Positions 44,351 to 55,504 of a DNA stretch of 64,000 bases are shown one piece after another. Each line of letters begins with the position of its first letter. Position 1 is the first letter of the stretch. The stretch comes from Fragilariopsis cylindrus CCMP1102 (taxonomy: Eukaryota > Bacillariophyta > Bacillariophyceae > Bacillariales > Bacillariaceae): NCBI GenBank assembly GCA_900095095.1, contig FMBT01000462.1:25433-89432 (forward strand), given 5' to 3'. The translations under genes and the position numbers were made by a program. The notes under the pieces are model-generated. The model saw nothing but the letters and a program-made list of their open reading frames with translations, had not been told where the DNA came from and searched no databases.

Positions 44351-45541
44351 TCATTCATCAGAATCATATGTTGCTTTCACCTTCTTGTTAGAAGTTTCTA
44401 CTTTAATCGCACTTGCCTTGCGTTTTGGATCATCCACGATGCTCCACTCGCTTTCTTGTCTGAGATCACACCAACATTTATCCCCGTCATCATACTCAAG
44501 AAACACAAAATACTTGTTGTTTTTCATCGCCTTTGTTACAATACCAACATATTCATTTCCATCGTTCCATTTTAACTCCATACGATTTCCTAAGAAACCA
44601 ATAGCATCTTCCTCTAGATCATCGATCTCGTTTAGGGTAATGATTCTTTCGGGTTTGATCTTAATGGCCTTGATAAAGTTCAAATCAATCCAATCCCCGT
44701 TCTTCTTGCTCGATGTCTTGCCTTCACTCCATTCAACGTATCCCCACTTTGTATTCTTCTCAACTTGTGCTTTAGTCCTTTTGAGATACTTCTTCACTAC
44801 ACAATCATAGAAGTGCTCATCATGGTGAAGAGCCACGCTGATATGTGTTCCAGGCGGATACTTTCTTTCAATAGTATCGGTATCGGCCACAATTTCCTGT
44901 TTGACTTTTTTAGTAGAAGAACTTGAATTCTTATTGCTGCTGCTGCTACTGCTGCTGCTATTACTGACAGCTTCTTCGTTACGAGCGACCTTCTCCTTCG
45001 TGGGGGATAAGTTATACCAACATTCTTCCCCATCATCGTATTTAATGAAAGCAAAATTCTTCTTATCTTCCATATACTTGATGATCATTCCGGTATATCT
45101 TTTTCCGTCAGGCCATTGTACGATAATACGACGTCCCAAAAATCCAGTTTCATCATCATCATCAACTTTCTTTTTGTCGTCGTTATACTCGACGATCGTT
45201 TCTTTGGACAAATCAATAACCTTCAGAAGGTTCAAATCATTTTGCAAAGGTTTGTCATCATGTAGGTAATGCAAATTAGCCCATAAAACATTCTTGTCTT
45301 TTGAATTAGCACTTCGGTTATAACCCTTCAACCTTGCCTCAAAGTAGTTGTCGTCACCGAACAAATTCACAGCCAATAAAGTACCAACGGGGAATTTCTT
45401 CTTTTGCTGAGAAGTAGCATTTGATGATGATGATGATTCTTTCTTAATTTTTTTCTTTGTACTTTTCGACGAAAAAGCGACGTCATCTTCCTCTTCGTCG
45501 TCGTCCTGAATGTAATCTTCTTCTTCTTCGGTAACTGACAT
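44351..45541 (-). CDS. Tudor/agenet-like protein with internal duplication
   Basis: Single-exon, 396 residues. Two related halves are visible. Half 1 (about 50-195): FPVGTLLAVNLFGDDNYFEA then GFLGRRIIVQWPDGKRYTG, FAFIKYDDGEECWYNL. Half 2 (about 228-385): YPPGTHISVALHHDEHFYDC then GFLGNRMELKWNDGNEYVG, YFVFLEYDDGDKCWCDL. Each half combines a basic/aromatic barrel with a second one ending in YDDG-x-x-C-W, the look of Tudor-family barrels that read methylated Lys or Arg. Linkers are Lys/Ser-rich, with nuclear-localisation-like KKKIKKE. A chromatin reader role is inferred. The family match is by pattern only. Confidence 0.7.
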   Translation of the reverse strand: MSVTEEEEDYIQDDDEEEDDVAFSSKSTKKKIKKESSSSSNATSQQKKKFPVGTLLAVNLFGDDNYFEARLKGYNRSANSKDKNVLWANLHYLHDDKPLQNDLNLLKVIDLSKETIVEYNDDKKKVDDDDETGFLGRRIIVQWPDGKRYTGMIIKYMEDKKNFAFIKYDDGEECWYNLSPTKEKVARNEEAVSNSSSSSSSSNKNSSSSTKKVKQEIVADTDTIERKYPPGTHISVALHHDEHFYDCVVKKYLKRTKAQVEKNTKWGYVEWSEGKTSSKKNGDWIDLNFIKAIKIKPERIITLNEIDDLEEDAIGFLGNRMELKWNDGNEYVGIVTKAMKNNKYFVFLEYDDGDKCWCDLRQESEWSIVDDPKRKASAIKVETSNKKVKATYDSDE

Positions 45542-46034
45542 GTTGATTGATTCACTTATTCAGTATATATAAGACACTGCTATTTCGTAAATATTCCAGT
45601 ATTGCGATATAAAGTTCAAACTATTGTTGTGATGCTTGTTTCGCTGAAGTATGATGACGGCGAAAACATTAAAACGTTGTCAGATAGTTTGTTACGTTGT
45701 TATTGTCATGCACGACGTTGATTTTTATTGGGTCAATCTTGAATCTCCTTGGATTTTGCAGTCCTGGAAAATCTTTCTGGCGGCGCGCCGGCGGGAACGA
45801 AAGATAAAATCGTGTGAAAAGTGTGTTTTTCCACATCCCCCTGATCTGTAACTATCACTACTGTACAGTGAAATAATAGGAGAGACAATAATGTACCATC
45901 ACTTTTGTTGTTAACTTTTCTCTCTTAATGTGAATTCTATACGGTATCAAAATCAGATGCATACAATTAATTTTCTATAGATTCTACAGCTTTTGTGTAC
46001 GATTTTTTATCTTATTTTTTTAAGAATATAAACA
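45542..46034. other. Intergenic region, no supported gene
   Basis: 493 bp. A 66-codon plus-strand frame (45651-45851) is not convincing; a short GC-rich patch (ggcggcgcgccggcgg) at about 45780-45795 is unusual for the composition here. Confidence 0.55.
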
Positions 46035-47639
46035 CTACGGACCAGACATGGGTAATTTCCCTACAGCTGCAGGATTAGCATTTCCTAGGTCTAAACCAGC
46101 ACTTTGCCAAATTTTTGTCATTGACGTAGCGGTATATTGTTGACATAATGGATCGCTTTCGTGGTATGCCATAACATATTGCATCATCGCATAACCCTTT
46201 GGACCAGAACCGAAACCGAGTTCTTCTACCAACGCTATTGGATCTCCTCCTAAATAAACTTGATTAACAACAACATCTTGAATGATGGAATGTTTCATTC
46301 CCATTTCCATATTAGGATCAGATTCTATAAAAAGGAAAAGAAAGAACAGTGAGTGCGTGAAAATAATATCTTCATACGAATACTTGAGTGGTTTAAAGAG
46401 TACAGGAACCTGATTATTCAAATTGTGATGGCAACAACGATGACGACGATGACGACGACGATGACGACGACTTGTACTACTCCAACAAATGTGACGGAGA
46501 TGGACAATGATGGATTAAGGGACGGTGACGCAACAGCTACCCAATTTTTACGGTAAAATTGATTTATCGCTCATCGACGAATGAACGAATCGAGATTACA
46601 ATACACCGTAAGAGTATGACAGCAATTCTTTGAAAAAACTTTATATAGAACATTTATTCCGTTGTGTCTTTTTCGAATATATATATATATTCAAAAAAGA
46701 CCTCCAACTAAACGATTATATGGCGCCACTACTACAAATTACTTACGCGGTGGTAGTTGGCCCACCTAAGAAATAAAAGATGAAAAGAAGTATGAGCAGA
46801 AGCATAGTTAGATGCATGTATGAATAATAATAATGACGTAATCACAATCAGAAGAAGAAGAAGAATGGAAAAAGGGAGGGAAATTCTGACTTTCTTCCAA
46901 ACAAAATACTTACTTGTGTTGCGACCTCTTCTAGAATATTTGGTTCTATCAATCTTGATGCAACTTTATGGACAATATTTCTTGCATCGACAATCGATAA
47001 TTCCTTTCCATACTTTTCACATAATTCTTCATCTAAATCGAATGCGATAGTTAACATTTCTCTCCATGTTTCACGTCCCACCGTACGAAATTCTTCCTGT
47101 TGGTCCTGTGTACATTTCGTACCAACAAATTGACCAAGTTGTTGTGTATACATCATAATCCCCGATTCATCAGTTGAATAACCTAAGGCTGCAACTACAT
47201 GAAGTTGAGCACCAAGGTAAACCTCCATCATACGCTGCCACTTAATAACAAGAGGCATATCATTATCTTTAGATAATAATTTTAATCGTTGTCTACCCAC
47301 ACCATATTTCAAAATAAGATGATTTGCGGTTTGAATGCCCTTTGCCATTTCAAGATTAAGTTCCGTAGGCGGAATGGGTTTGAAAAGAGCTTGAGGGTCA
47401 TCGGGAGGAAGTTGTTCATTTCCAAATGAGAATGATCGTCGATTATTATTGGAACGACGAAATAATAGCGCCGACGACGATGGTGATGAGAATGGTGATG
47501 ATGGCGACGATGATTTAGTGCAGAGATGTAGAGGATGCGTTAAGGAAGCGTTCGTCGTTACGGAACGGAGAGCAAGACGGTTTGAAAAAGCAGACCATCT
47601 GCTGATGGTGGCAGGTCGCCGGGTTAAGGAAAATAGCAT
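46035..47639 (-). CDS. Mitochondrial-type conserved protein with a 19-nt micro-exon
   Basis: Exons 46914-47639, 46747-46765 (19 nt) and 46035-46324, 344 residues. Exon 1 ends phase 0 at EEVATQ; the micro-exon GTG..C adds VGQLPP and one base; exon 3 begins AATCTGATCC, giving QSDPNMEMG. Joining exons 1 and 3 directly hits a stop after nine codons, so the micro-exon is needed. All junctions are GT-AG (GTAAGT donors). The N-terminus (MLFSLTRRPATISRWSAFSN) is basic and Ser-rich, like a mitochondrial presequence. The body is alpha-helical with no recognised family; LKYGVGRQRLKLLSKDN and YLGAQLHVVAALGYSTDESG are the most distinctive stretches. Function unknown. Confidence 0.75.
46666..46701. repeat. 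Near-perfect 36-bp inverted repeat in the intron after the micro-exon
   Basis: Two 18-nt halves pair at 17 of 18 positions, with the centre TA-rich and the outer arms gtctttt/aaaagac. It starts about 45 nt downstream of the micro-exon donor, in the longest intron of the window (46325-46746, 422 nt). Confidence 0.85.
46747..46765 (-). other. 19-nt micro-exon
   Basis: Bounded by CTTAG upstream and GTAAGT downstream on the minus strand. It restores the reading frame between its neighbours (see the parent gene). Confidence 0.75.
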
Positions 47640-48296
47640 GTTTGGTAGAGTTACTGTTAAGGAGGTCAGTTTAATGGATATATAGAGTATAGGAGAGTAT
47701 TACTGCTCTATTTTGTTCGGATGTAACTTTCTCTTAAAAATTCACAAGTAAATCGATAAATCTTTTTACGCGCAATAATGATAGAAACGGGACTGATAAA
47801 ATAACCCGGGACTAAATAATTTCACATAATCAATAACGGTTATTTTCAACGTCCTGCATTAATTTGATCCTTCTTATTTCGCTCGTCGTCGCCGTTGTCA
47901 TCAAACTGTATATTTATTTCATTATTATTCTTTGTACAAGAGAAGACCCTACACCCTATTCAAAGACAAGCAACTCGCGAAGACAGTACTAGTAAAACGA
48001 GAAAGCAAGCATTGAACGACCAAAAGTAGATTGCGTTTGGTTCTGGTATCGATTCACGTCAGAAAGAAATATCTAAACATTGTGTACATAACTCCTAATA
48101 ACTCCACGAATCAACTCAAGTGAAGACTGTAGTTCTTTATTAAACTAACGTTACGCACGACCAACATAAAAAAAATTAACACAACGCAGAATTCATTGGA
48201 AAATAATTTGTAAAACAGCTTTTTCGACTAGGTCAATAATAATTACAGTACATTTAACATTGTATAAATTACTGAATATATATATTATAAGCAAAA
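47640..48296. other. Divergent intergenic region
   Basis: 657 bp between head-to-head genes. No repeats or genes seen. Confidence 0.6.
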
Positions 48297-49473
48297 ATGG
48301 CAATTTCATACGAAGAAGCTCTTGAGACTCTTCAAGCAATGTTCGCAGATCCGTGGACGCGACAAACCTTGGATGCAGTACTACGACATGAGAAGGGACA
48401 TATGGAAAATACATGCGAATTAATATTAGAACATGGTGATAAAAATCCACAGATTCTAGTAGATCGACTGAAAGCTGGTGGTCCCGCACCGCAAGTAGCG
48501 ATGGATGAAGAACTAGCTCGACAATTGACTGCGTCGTCGTCATCGAATAATGGTAACCGATCACGAGGAGGAGGAGGAGGAGAAGGAGAAGGAGGAGAAG
48601 GAGCCAGTCAAAATATAGGACGCGGAACACCCACAACTCTACCTGATAATTTTTTGCGTCTTCCGGGATACCGACGATCGTCAGGGAGATCAGGAACGAC
48701 GTCGACGAATAATAATAATAGTAGTAGTAATCAACAACCGATGGATGATGAAGCATTGGCACGGATGTTACAAGACGAATTATTTTCAGAAGAATTAGCT
48801 CGTAATCCAGACTTTGCCCATTTGGCAGGACATGGACGAGGAGGACGAGGACAGCAACAACAAAGAACAAACAGTGGTCGTCGGGTAGCTAGTGGTGCTT
48901 CAAATGCACGCTTACCGTCAGCTCAGGGTGGAGCACCCTTACATAATCCTTTCGAGGGAGTCAATGTGATGCAAAAAATCTCAAGTAAGTACACATATAG
49001 TCTTACCCCCCAAAAAAACAAGAATGGAAACTTGTTGTTTGTTCTAATTTATAGGGAGTAATAGCATGACATACTGTTGCTAGGATTATGTCATGTTGAG
49101 TGCGGATATTGTCTTGTATTGTATTGTATTTGTATTTTTTTGTCTGGTATGATTTAGTCGTACCCACGTGGACTGCTTGTCGAATGAAGCTCTCTCACAC
49201 ATTATTATTGTGTATTGTCTAATATCTAAACCATTCCTACTACTAGGTATGGGTGATGGAGCACGTCGACGACTTCAATTATTCGCGAACGGGTTTGAAT
49301 CGAAAATGAATAATATGAACAATCCCAATAATGTAGTTGGAAGTGCCGGTGGTGGGGGAACGGGATTGCAAGAAGCGAGTGGAGCAGCAGCTGAACGACG
49401 AGGATTGTTAGACGACGATGATTATGGCAACGAAGATATGATCGAATTCGAGACAAGAAAAAAGAGTGACTAA
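48297..49473 (+). CDS. CUE-domain protein, two exons
   Basis: Exons 48297-48984 and 49247-49473 (intron 262 nt), 304 residues; the junction codon A|GT gives Ser. The N-terminal 45 residues match a CUE ubiquitin-binding domain: EEALETLQAMFADPWTRQTL, DAVLRHEKGHMENTCELILE. Two short LAR-Q-L helices (DEELARQL, DEALARMLQDELFSEELARN) resemble ubiquitin-binding helices. The rest is Gly/Arg/Asn/Gln-rich and disordered, with an RG-rich GHGRGGRG stretch. Exon 2 encodes a helix (GARRRLQLFANGFESKMNNM) and an acidic tail (LLDDDDYGNEDMIEFE). A ubiquitin adaptor role is inferred. An antisense frame of 225 codons (48193-48870) is a shadow. Confidence 0.85.
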
Positions 49474-49778
49474 GATGAATACTAATTTTATTTTATGACA
49501 ATAATAATTTTATTTTTGTCGTTGTTGTATGATTTGGATAGTTTGATAAAAACGTATTTTTTGGTGTCTACCTCATTCGGTGACTGGTTTGCCATCCGTA
49601 TTATAGTTCCATAACAATAAATCGCTTGCAAGCGTAGATTTTGATGTTTTATTTAATGTGGTGTATCTTTCTATATTATGCACCTATTTACTTGAAAGTT
49701 CTAACAATAATGGTGTGTAAAAATTAATCACTTATAGTATAGACTAACTTATTATGTATATAGTATATGGTACTAATA
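49474..49778. other. Intergenic region, nothing seen
   Basis: 305 bp of AT-rich sequence between converging genes. Confidence 0.6.
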
Positions 49779-52700
49779 TTATTTTCGTTTTGCACTTGAA
49801 TGCCCGCTATTCATACTTTCACTTCGGCGATCACGAATCAACTTTCTTATCTCGTCCGATTCTACTGACATGGCGCGTTCAAATGATTCAGTACCGGTAG
49901 ATGGCTGTTCATTGCTCATCAGGCCCTGTATTATTGATGCATCATCCGAAGACTTGCGTATAGTCAAGTCAACAGGAAGAGCAGGATTTACATATCGGAT
50001 ATCGAGCTGCTTGCTCAATTCATGACAAAAGTATTTGACCTGGCTACGACTTTCAAAAATGGAACCTACTGCCTGCCAGTTATTTACATGTTGCAGAACA
50101 GCCAAGTACTCGACGTAACCAAGATTGGCTTGAATGTGACTATTCGAAATCCTGATTAATTTCACCCATTCCCTCGGTCTTGCGTCCAAGTATAAAATAA
50201 GAGCTTCTCGGAACAGTTCCAACTTCTCGGAGCTAGTATCGATACCAAATTTGAGAGTGACGTACAGGCATGCAGGTTGGGAACGTGCACCATTCATCAC
50301 ACGCGAGTTAGCAATTGATCCATTAGATAAAGTTGCAACTTCATTTGTATATATGTATATCACAGTGGTCGTAAAAAGGGTTATGTCGAGAACAACCCAA
50401 TTTGTAGAACCATCTATATGTGGTTCTTCGTCGATCGGCTGAATCACAATACGATCCTGAAAGTCATAAAAAGAGACAGGCAGATAGATGGACAAAGCAA
50501 TGGTATCATTAGCACATTAGCGTACTGGTGGAGAATAAAAAATGCCAATATTGCTTATCTTAGATCAAAAAACTCACCCCAATATCATACGGCCGTCTGT
50601 AGAGAATGAACATCAGACCTTCTACGTACTTGGAACTGGCTGTTGAGATCATAAAGCTGAAGGCTAATACAATGGATGAGAGACTTAGGAAAATAGATAC
50701 TGGATCTAATCTGAATACATACAGAATGATAACTGCGATAAAGATATAAAAAAGGATATTGAAGACTCTTTCGAAAGTTTTGTCAATCTTTTGTGAATTC
50801 CGCACCGATGCTCTTAGTAGCTTCATTTCCCTGTAGACAACATCCTGCAAGTAGAGAGTGAGAGGAAGAAAAAGGACAAACAATAAGACAACAGTATTAA
50901 ACTCCAAAGAATATCGGTACAAATATCGAGACATACCGTTGATTTGACAAAATCAATGAGAGAGAGGCGGCCGTTACGATTAGGTCGAAATACTTTTATA
51001 AGTAACTTCAATTTTTCTTGGTCTAAAGAGCCATCGCGTTGCAAAGCTATCAGCCCAAGAGTGTTAAAATGAAAGTATGTTTCCGGTGACTTGTCCAACA
51101 GACGTAGATATATATTTTGAGACGACTCGATGCAGTTATCACGCGTATCGGTGTTCCCAAAAGCAAATGAAAATGGAAAAGCAGAATCAAGCTTAGATAA
51201 GGAATTTTTGAACTGAAGAATCGCTCCAATACTAACGTGATCGGTCAATATCTTATCATTCCCGGGTTCTTCCCAATCTCCAAGAAGTCGCTCAATACGA
51301 CGTTTTTGTGATTGACTAAGGAGACCCGTAAGAACCTCTTTCCCTTGTTCAGTGATAAGTGGTCTATTTTTGGAGGTGGTGTTGGTATGTGATGTGTCCA
51401 TGGTAAAAGTTCTAGTCCTCTGCTGCAATTCGTCGTTGATACCAGAATCCTCCTCATCACCGTCTAGCATTATTTGAGCGGCGTCATTGATCTCTGCAAT
51501 GCCACCCCGATTGTACATGCTACTCCGCATGTAAGAGGATTTGATCACTTCTTCGAGATCACTACTAGTATCATCCAGGTCATCGCCGTCGTTTTCCTCT
51601 AATTCGAGCTGGATAGCGAGGTTAGAAATCTCCGAGATAAGAAGAATTTTTGTCATTAGAGCGCTCAATTCTTCTGCGTAATTCAAATAGGTTTTGCGTC
51701 CTTGGTGAAAGCCAATGAGAAGACGCTTGATCGCAACTACACCCGATACTGCCATAGCAACCAACTGCACCTTTAGATTTATGCCACTTGATAAGATTGA
51801 TCCACTGGAATTACATTCATTAAATAAGCCGACATAATCTTGCCAATATCCCCAATGACTGACATATCGCGATTGACCGTATAGTAGACCGATGTTACAG
51901 GCGGACCAGAAGAACAAAATTGCAGGCCATCCCTATAGATAAAATCGAGTACAATTAGATATTTTATAATTTAATCATTGGATATGTGATGCAGGAAAAT
52001 AGAGTATTTTTTCGGAACACGCGAACAAGCATATTGGGACATGCATTCTACTTACCTTGGCTTGGACTATCAATAGTGTAAAAGTTGGACCCACGCATGA
52101 AACTATCCATCGGCATTCTAAAATAATAAAATCGATTAAAAATACCTCCAATCCTCCTGCCAATGCAAGCGTTAAAGGCAAACGGACAGAAATAAGTAAG
52201 ATCCACCAAGAATAAGATGCATTTGTACTCTGTACATCCACGTTGCCAGGAATGTAAGCGCAGGTAGTGATATTCTGTGTTGGAGACAAATCAAAATCAG
52301 AGTTTATAGGAGGATTCCCAAACGCGTAGTAGAATAGCGAAGCGATACAAATACCAACAACGACTATCCACAACAAGTTCTGGAAATATTTCGTAGTAGA
52401 AGGACGACGGGTTCTGAGGAACAGTTTCGCATCGTGAACCACCCCGATCTTGTTCAAAAAGTGAAGAAAAGGTGACGGTTTCTTCTTTTCGACATTCAAA
52501 GATGACGGTAGATTTCCTCCCAGCTCAATATCGATTTCTTGGGGTTTTTTCGAATTATCTTTACTATATATGATCTCCTCTCCTTCTAGGAAACTTGTTT
52601 TCCTTGATCGATGACCTTCCGCTGAATCTGACGATGATAATGACAATCCATCTAATGAAACCTCTTCCACCATATCATCCTTATCTTTCTCGTCAATACT

Positions 52701-54344
52701 TATTGGAACGTCACTGTTAAGTGGTGTAAGTTCTTCTTCTTGGACGTATTCTTGTCTAGAATTCGTACCGACGCCTTGGAAGAGACGTGTCAAATTTTCG
52801 TTGAACAGATCCAATGATGTAGTGGTTCTATGGTGACTTTCTTGTTGCGCGCGACGTTCTTGTGTCACTGTCGGAGGTCCAGTGTGTCGAGACGAATGTT
52901 GCAACGCATCCCGTGTTGATACGTTGGTAGCATCCAATGCTTCATTTAGGGAATGTAATCTTTCTTCCATTGTCTCTTGCCGTCGATGACGATGACGGCG
53001 ATAATCATAATTGTGTTGAATATGGGGACTTCTGCTTGTTGCTGTTGCTGCTGTGTTCTGACTACTAACGTTTCCGTCACGATTACTATCAATGATACTA
53101 TTACTAATAGTACTGTTGTTACTGGTATTTTCAGATTCTGACCTAGGCCGTCGTATTTCTGCTGCAGACGAACCTTCTTTACTGCTATCATTCATTGTCT
53201 CTGCCGATGATACGTGTGTTGATACACCGGTGGTGGCGGAGGCTACCGAGCTCTTCGTTGAAAAAATTCCCTCGGCTCCCTCTGGTACGTTCGCTAGCAA
53301 CGTGTCGTTTCCAGTAGAGAAAAAATTTGCAACCGCTTCACTTTCTTCGTTTTCAGCAAGCTGTTCTTGATCTTGTCTTTCAATAGCTTTGAGAATATTA
53401 GTTTCTGCCTCCGACTCGATGGGATGTTTTTTGGTCAAATCATCTAGATTTATTGGTAGTGTAGTCGATTCACCTCTACGATGATGATTCGTACCATCAT
53501 TATTAACAGCACCATTCTTACTGTTCAGTGCCGCTTCTACCGAAGAAACAAGCTCTGCTGCAGTCTTCATTCGTTGTATCTCGTGCTCGTCGTCACCTTC
53601 ATTGTTGTCCTTTAAATAGGTCGAGATTCTTTCGGGAAATGCCGCCGGTGCAAGGTCGTCATTATATACATCCGGTATATCAATCAAAATACCACCGAGA
53701 CTAACTTTACGATGATGATGAGGTTTCTTTGGAGGACTTTTTCGTTCGGGACTTCGCTTTCTCTCAGGATTTGGTTGTTGATGTTGCTGTTTCTCATTTT
53801 GGTCCTTTGTCTTCACAACATCGATCATATCTCCCCAGCTGATAGTGCGTTTATGTTTCGGCGGCTGCGGCTGCGTCTCCTCTTTCTTCTTCTCATCACG
53901 ACCATCATTGACAACTACGTTAATTTGATCTTTGTTGTCATTAGCAGCGATGGCTGCTGTTGCTGCTGCTACTGGTCCTCCTCCTACTGCCAATGATGAT
54001 TCTGATTCTGATTCTAATTCTGTGTGGTGCGATAGCGACGGCAACAAAGATGATGGTGGACGAAACAATGCTACCAAAGGTGTCGCTGGTATGCTGTTGT
54101 TTCCGGTGTTACTGGCACCAATTGTATCAGCATCGTGTCGTGTATTTCCGACTGTAGCAGCGGCTGTAGTTGCAGTTGCAGCCGAAGTCGCCGTTAGAGA
54201 TGATGGATGAAGAGGAGGTAATAATGATGGTGATGGTGACGGTGATGGTGACGGTAATGATTCCGATGCTTCCTTAGCTGTATCATTGCTACTCGTATTC
54301 GCCGTCATGTTTCCATCATCTTCGCTTTTGCTTTCGTTATCCAT
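49779..54344 (-). CDS. MscS-family mechanosensitive channel with EF-hand-like segment, four exons
   Basis: Exons 52056-54344, 50937-51932, 50578-50844 and 49779-50456, all phase 0, 1409 residues. The first 630 residues are disordered (Ser/Pro/Asn-rich, acidic). Membrane helices follow: FQNLLWIVVVGICIASLFYY, WWILLISVRLPLTLALAGGL, then two near the exon 1-2 junction and one at QLVAMAVSGVVAIK. The pore and beta-domain signature is FIAVIILYVF, IVLAFSFMISTASSKYVEGL, RRPYDIG and GDRIVIQP across the exon 3-4 junction. Before it, FRPNRNGRLSLIDF resembles an EF-hand loop lacking the first Asp. EF-hand plus MscS is the layout of fungal Msy1/Msy2 (ER, calcium linked). The channel would open under membrane tension to release osmolytes or ions; membrane location is not decided. 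Confidence 0.88.
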
Positions 54345-55504
54345 GCGCCTTTCTGGTTTTGTTTACGTCGATGAATCTTTTGTTTTTTAATACTAGTGGT
54401 CCTTATTTTCTCCAGTAGTACTGTACTGTACACCTTTCCGCCTTCGATTCAAACCACGTTACTCCAATTCCTCTCTCATTCGTCAGCTTACAATACCTTC
54501 AAAATTGGTTTGTACTTGATGTTGCTGTGCTTTTATAATATACCATAATAAGCGATCAAATGATGATAATGACACGTCGATGATGAATGAATCAATTTTG
54601 AATATCAAACGACTCAGTTGGTGGTTCTTTTTGGGTCGGCAAGAAATGCGTGCGATGTCTCGTCTTATTCTCTCATACGTTTTTTGTGTAATAAAGTGAT
54701 GTATGTATGTAAAATACTGTTCTCTTTTGAGGTATGTTTTTAATTTTCTTCTTCTTTTAATTTGGGATCGACAATTATTAAAGCCTCTATTTTATTTATA
54801 ATAAATATATTTTTCCCTAAATCTTGATTCTCGCGTCAAATTCGCGCATACAGTACTGTGTCCAGATTCAAGTTAACAATATGCGTTATAGGACTAACAC
54901 TTAAACTTACTATGTATAGATGTAAACTCAATCATCACGTACTTTTACAGACTTACTTATGGTTCAGTAGGTAATTATTTTTGCTTTGTTTTTTTTCGGT
55001 AAAAAAGTAGAGGAAGAACAAGCCGCACCGCACGTACTCTTCGTATTTATTAGAGAGACAAGTGTACATATCCCATCAAGCCAGTCTCCACACCGGTCAC
55101 AGCACACCTCCTACCAACAAAACTAACACGCTGACATCAAAGCGAGATAATAAATACACTACTGTAGTGTCGAACAGAATAGAATTCTATTCCTTTCCTC
55201 CCTCAATAGGTCGACAACGAAACTCGATACAAACCCTGCCTGTGCACTTTACCGTAAACTTGTATCTTTTCTCCCATTAAACCTACCTTCCCAAAAGGAC
55301 ATGGAAAGGTCTGAATATTACCTTCTATCTTCACGTATTGTTGGAATATTTTAGATAGAGACTGGTGACAAAAACCCACGGACTGTACTGCTATTTAAAA
55401 AGTACCTGTTCTTGTTTGTGTGTGTTTTCTTTTTGTCTTAAAAAGAAAGGTAGGTTCCGCCGTTTATACGGGATAAACCAACAACAACAAATTAAAAAGC
55501 AAAG
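54345..55504. other. Long intergenic region, no supported gene
   Basis: 1.16 kb between divergent genes. A 10-bp inverted pair aacctacctt (55279) / aaggtaggtt (55447) is present but may be chance. The short plus-strand frame at 55062-55280 has no features. Confidence 0.6.

Noticed and set aside
48193-48870. 225-codon open frame antisense to the CUE-domain gene
   Set aside because: It mirrors the Asn/Gly/Arg-rich coding repeats on the other strand and its Tyr/Leu runs come from TAG-free triplet repeats; the plus-strand gene has a clear domain and intron.
54345-55504. 10-bp inverted pair as a mobile-element end
   Set aside because: Too short, with no target-site duplication or transposase-like frame between the arms.
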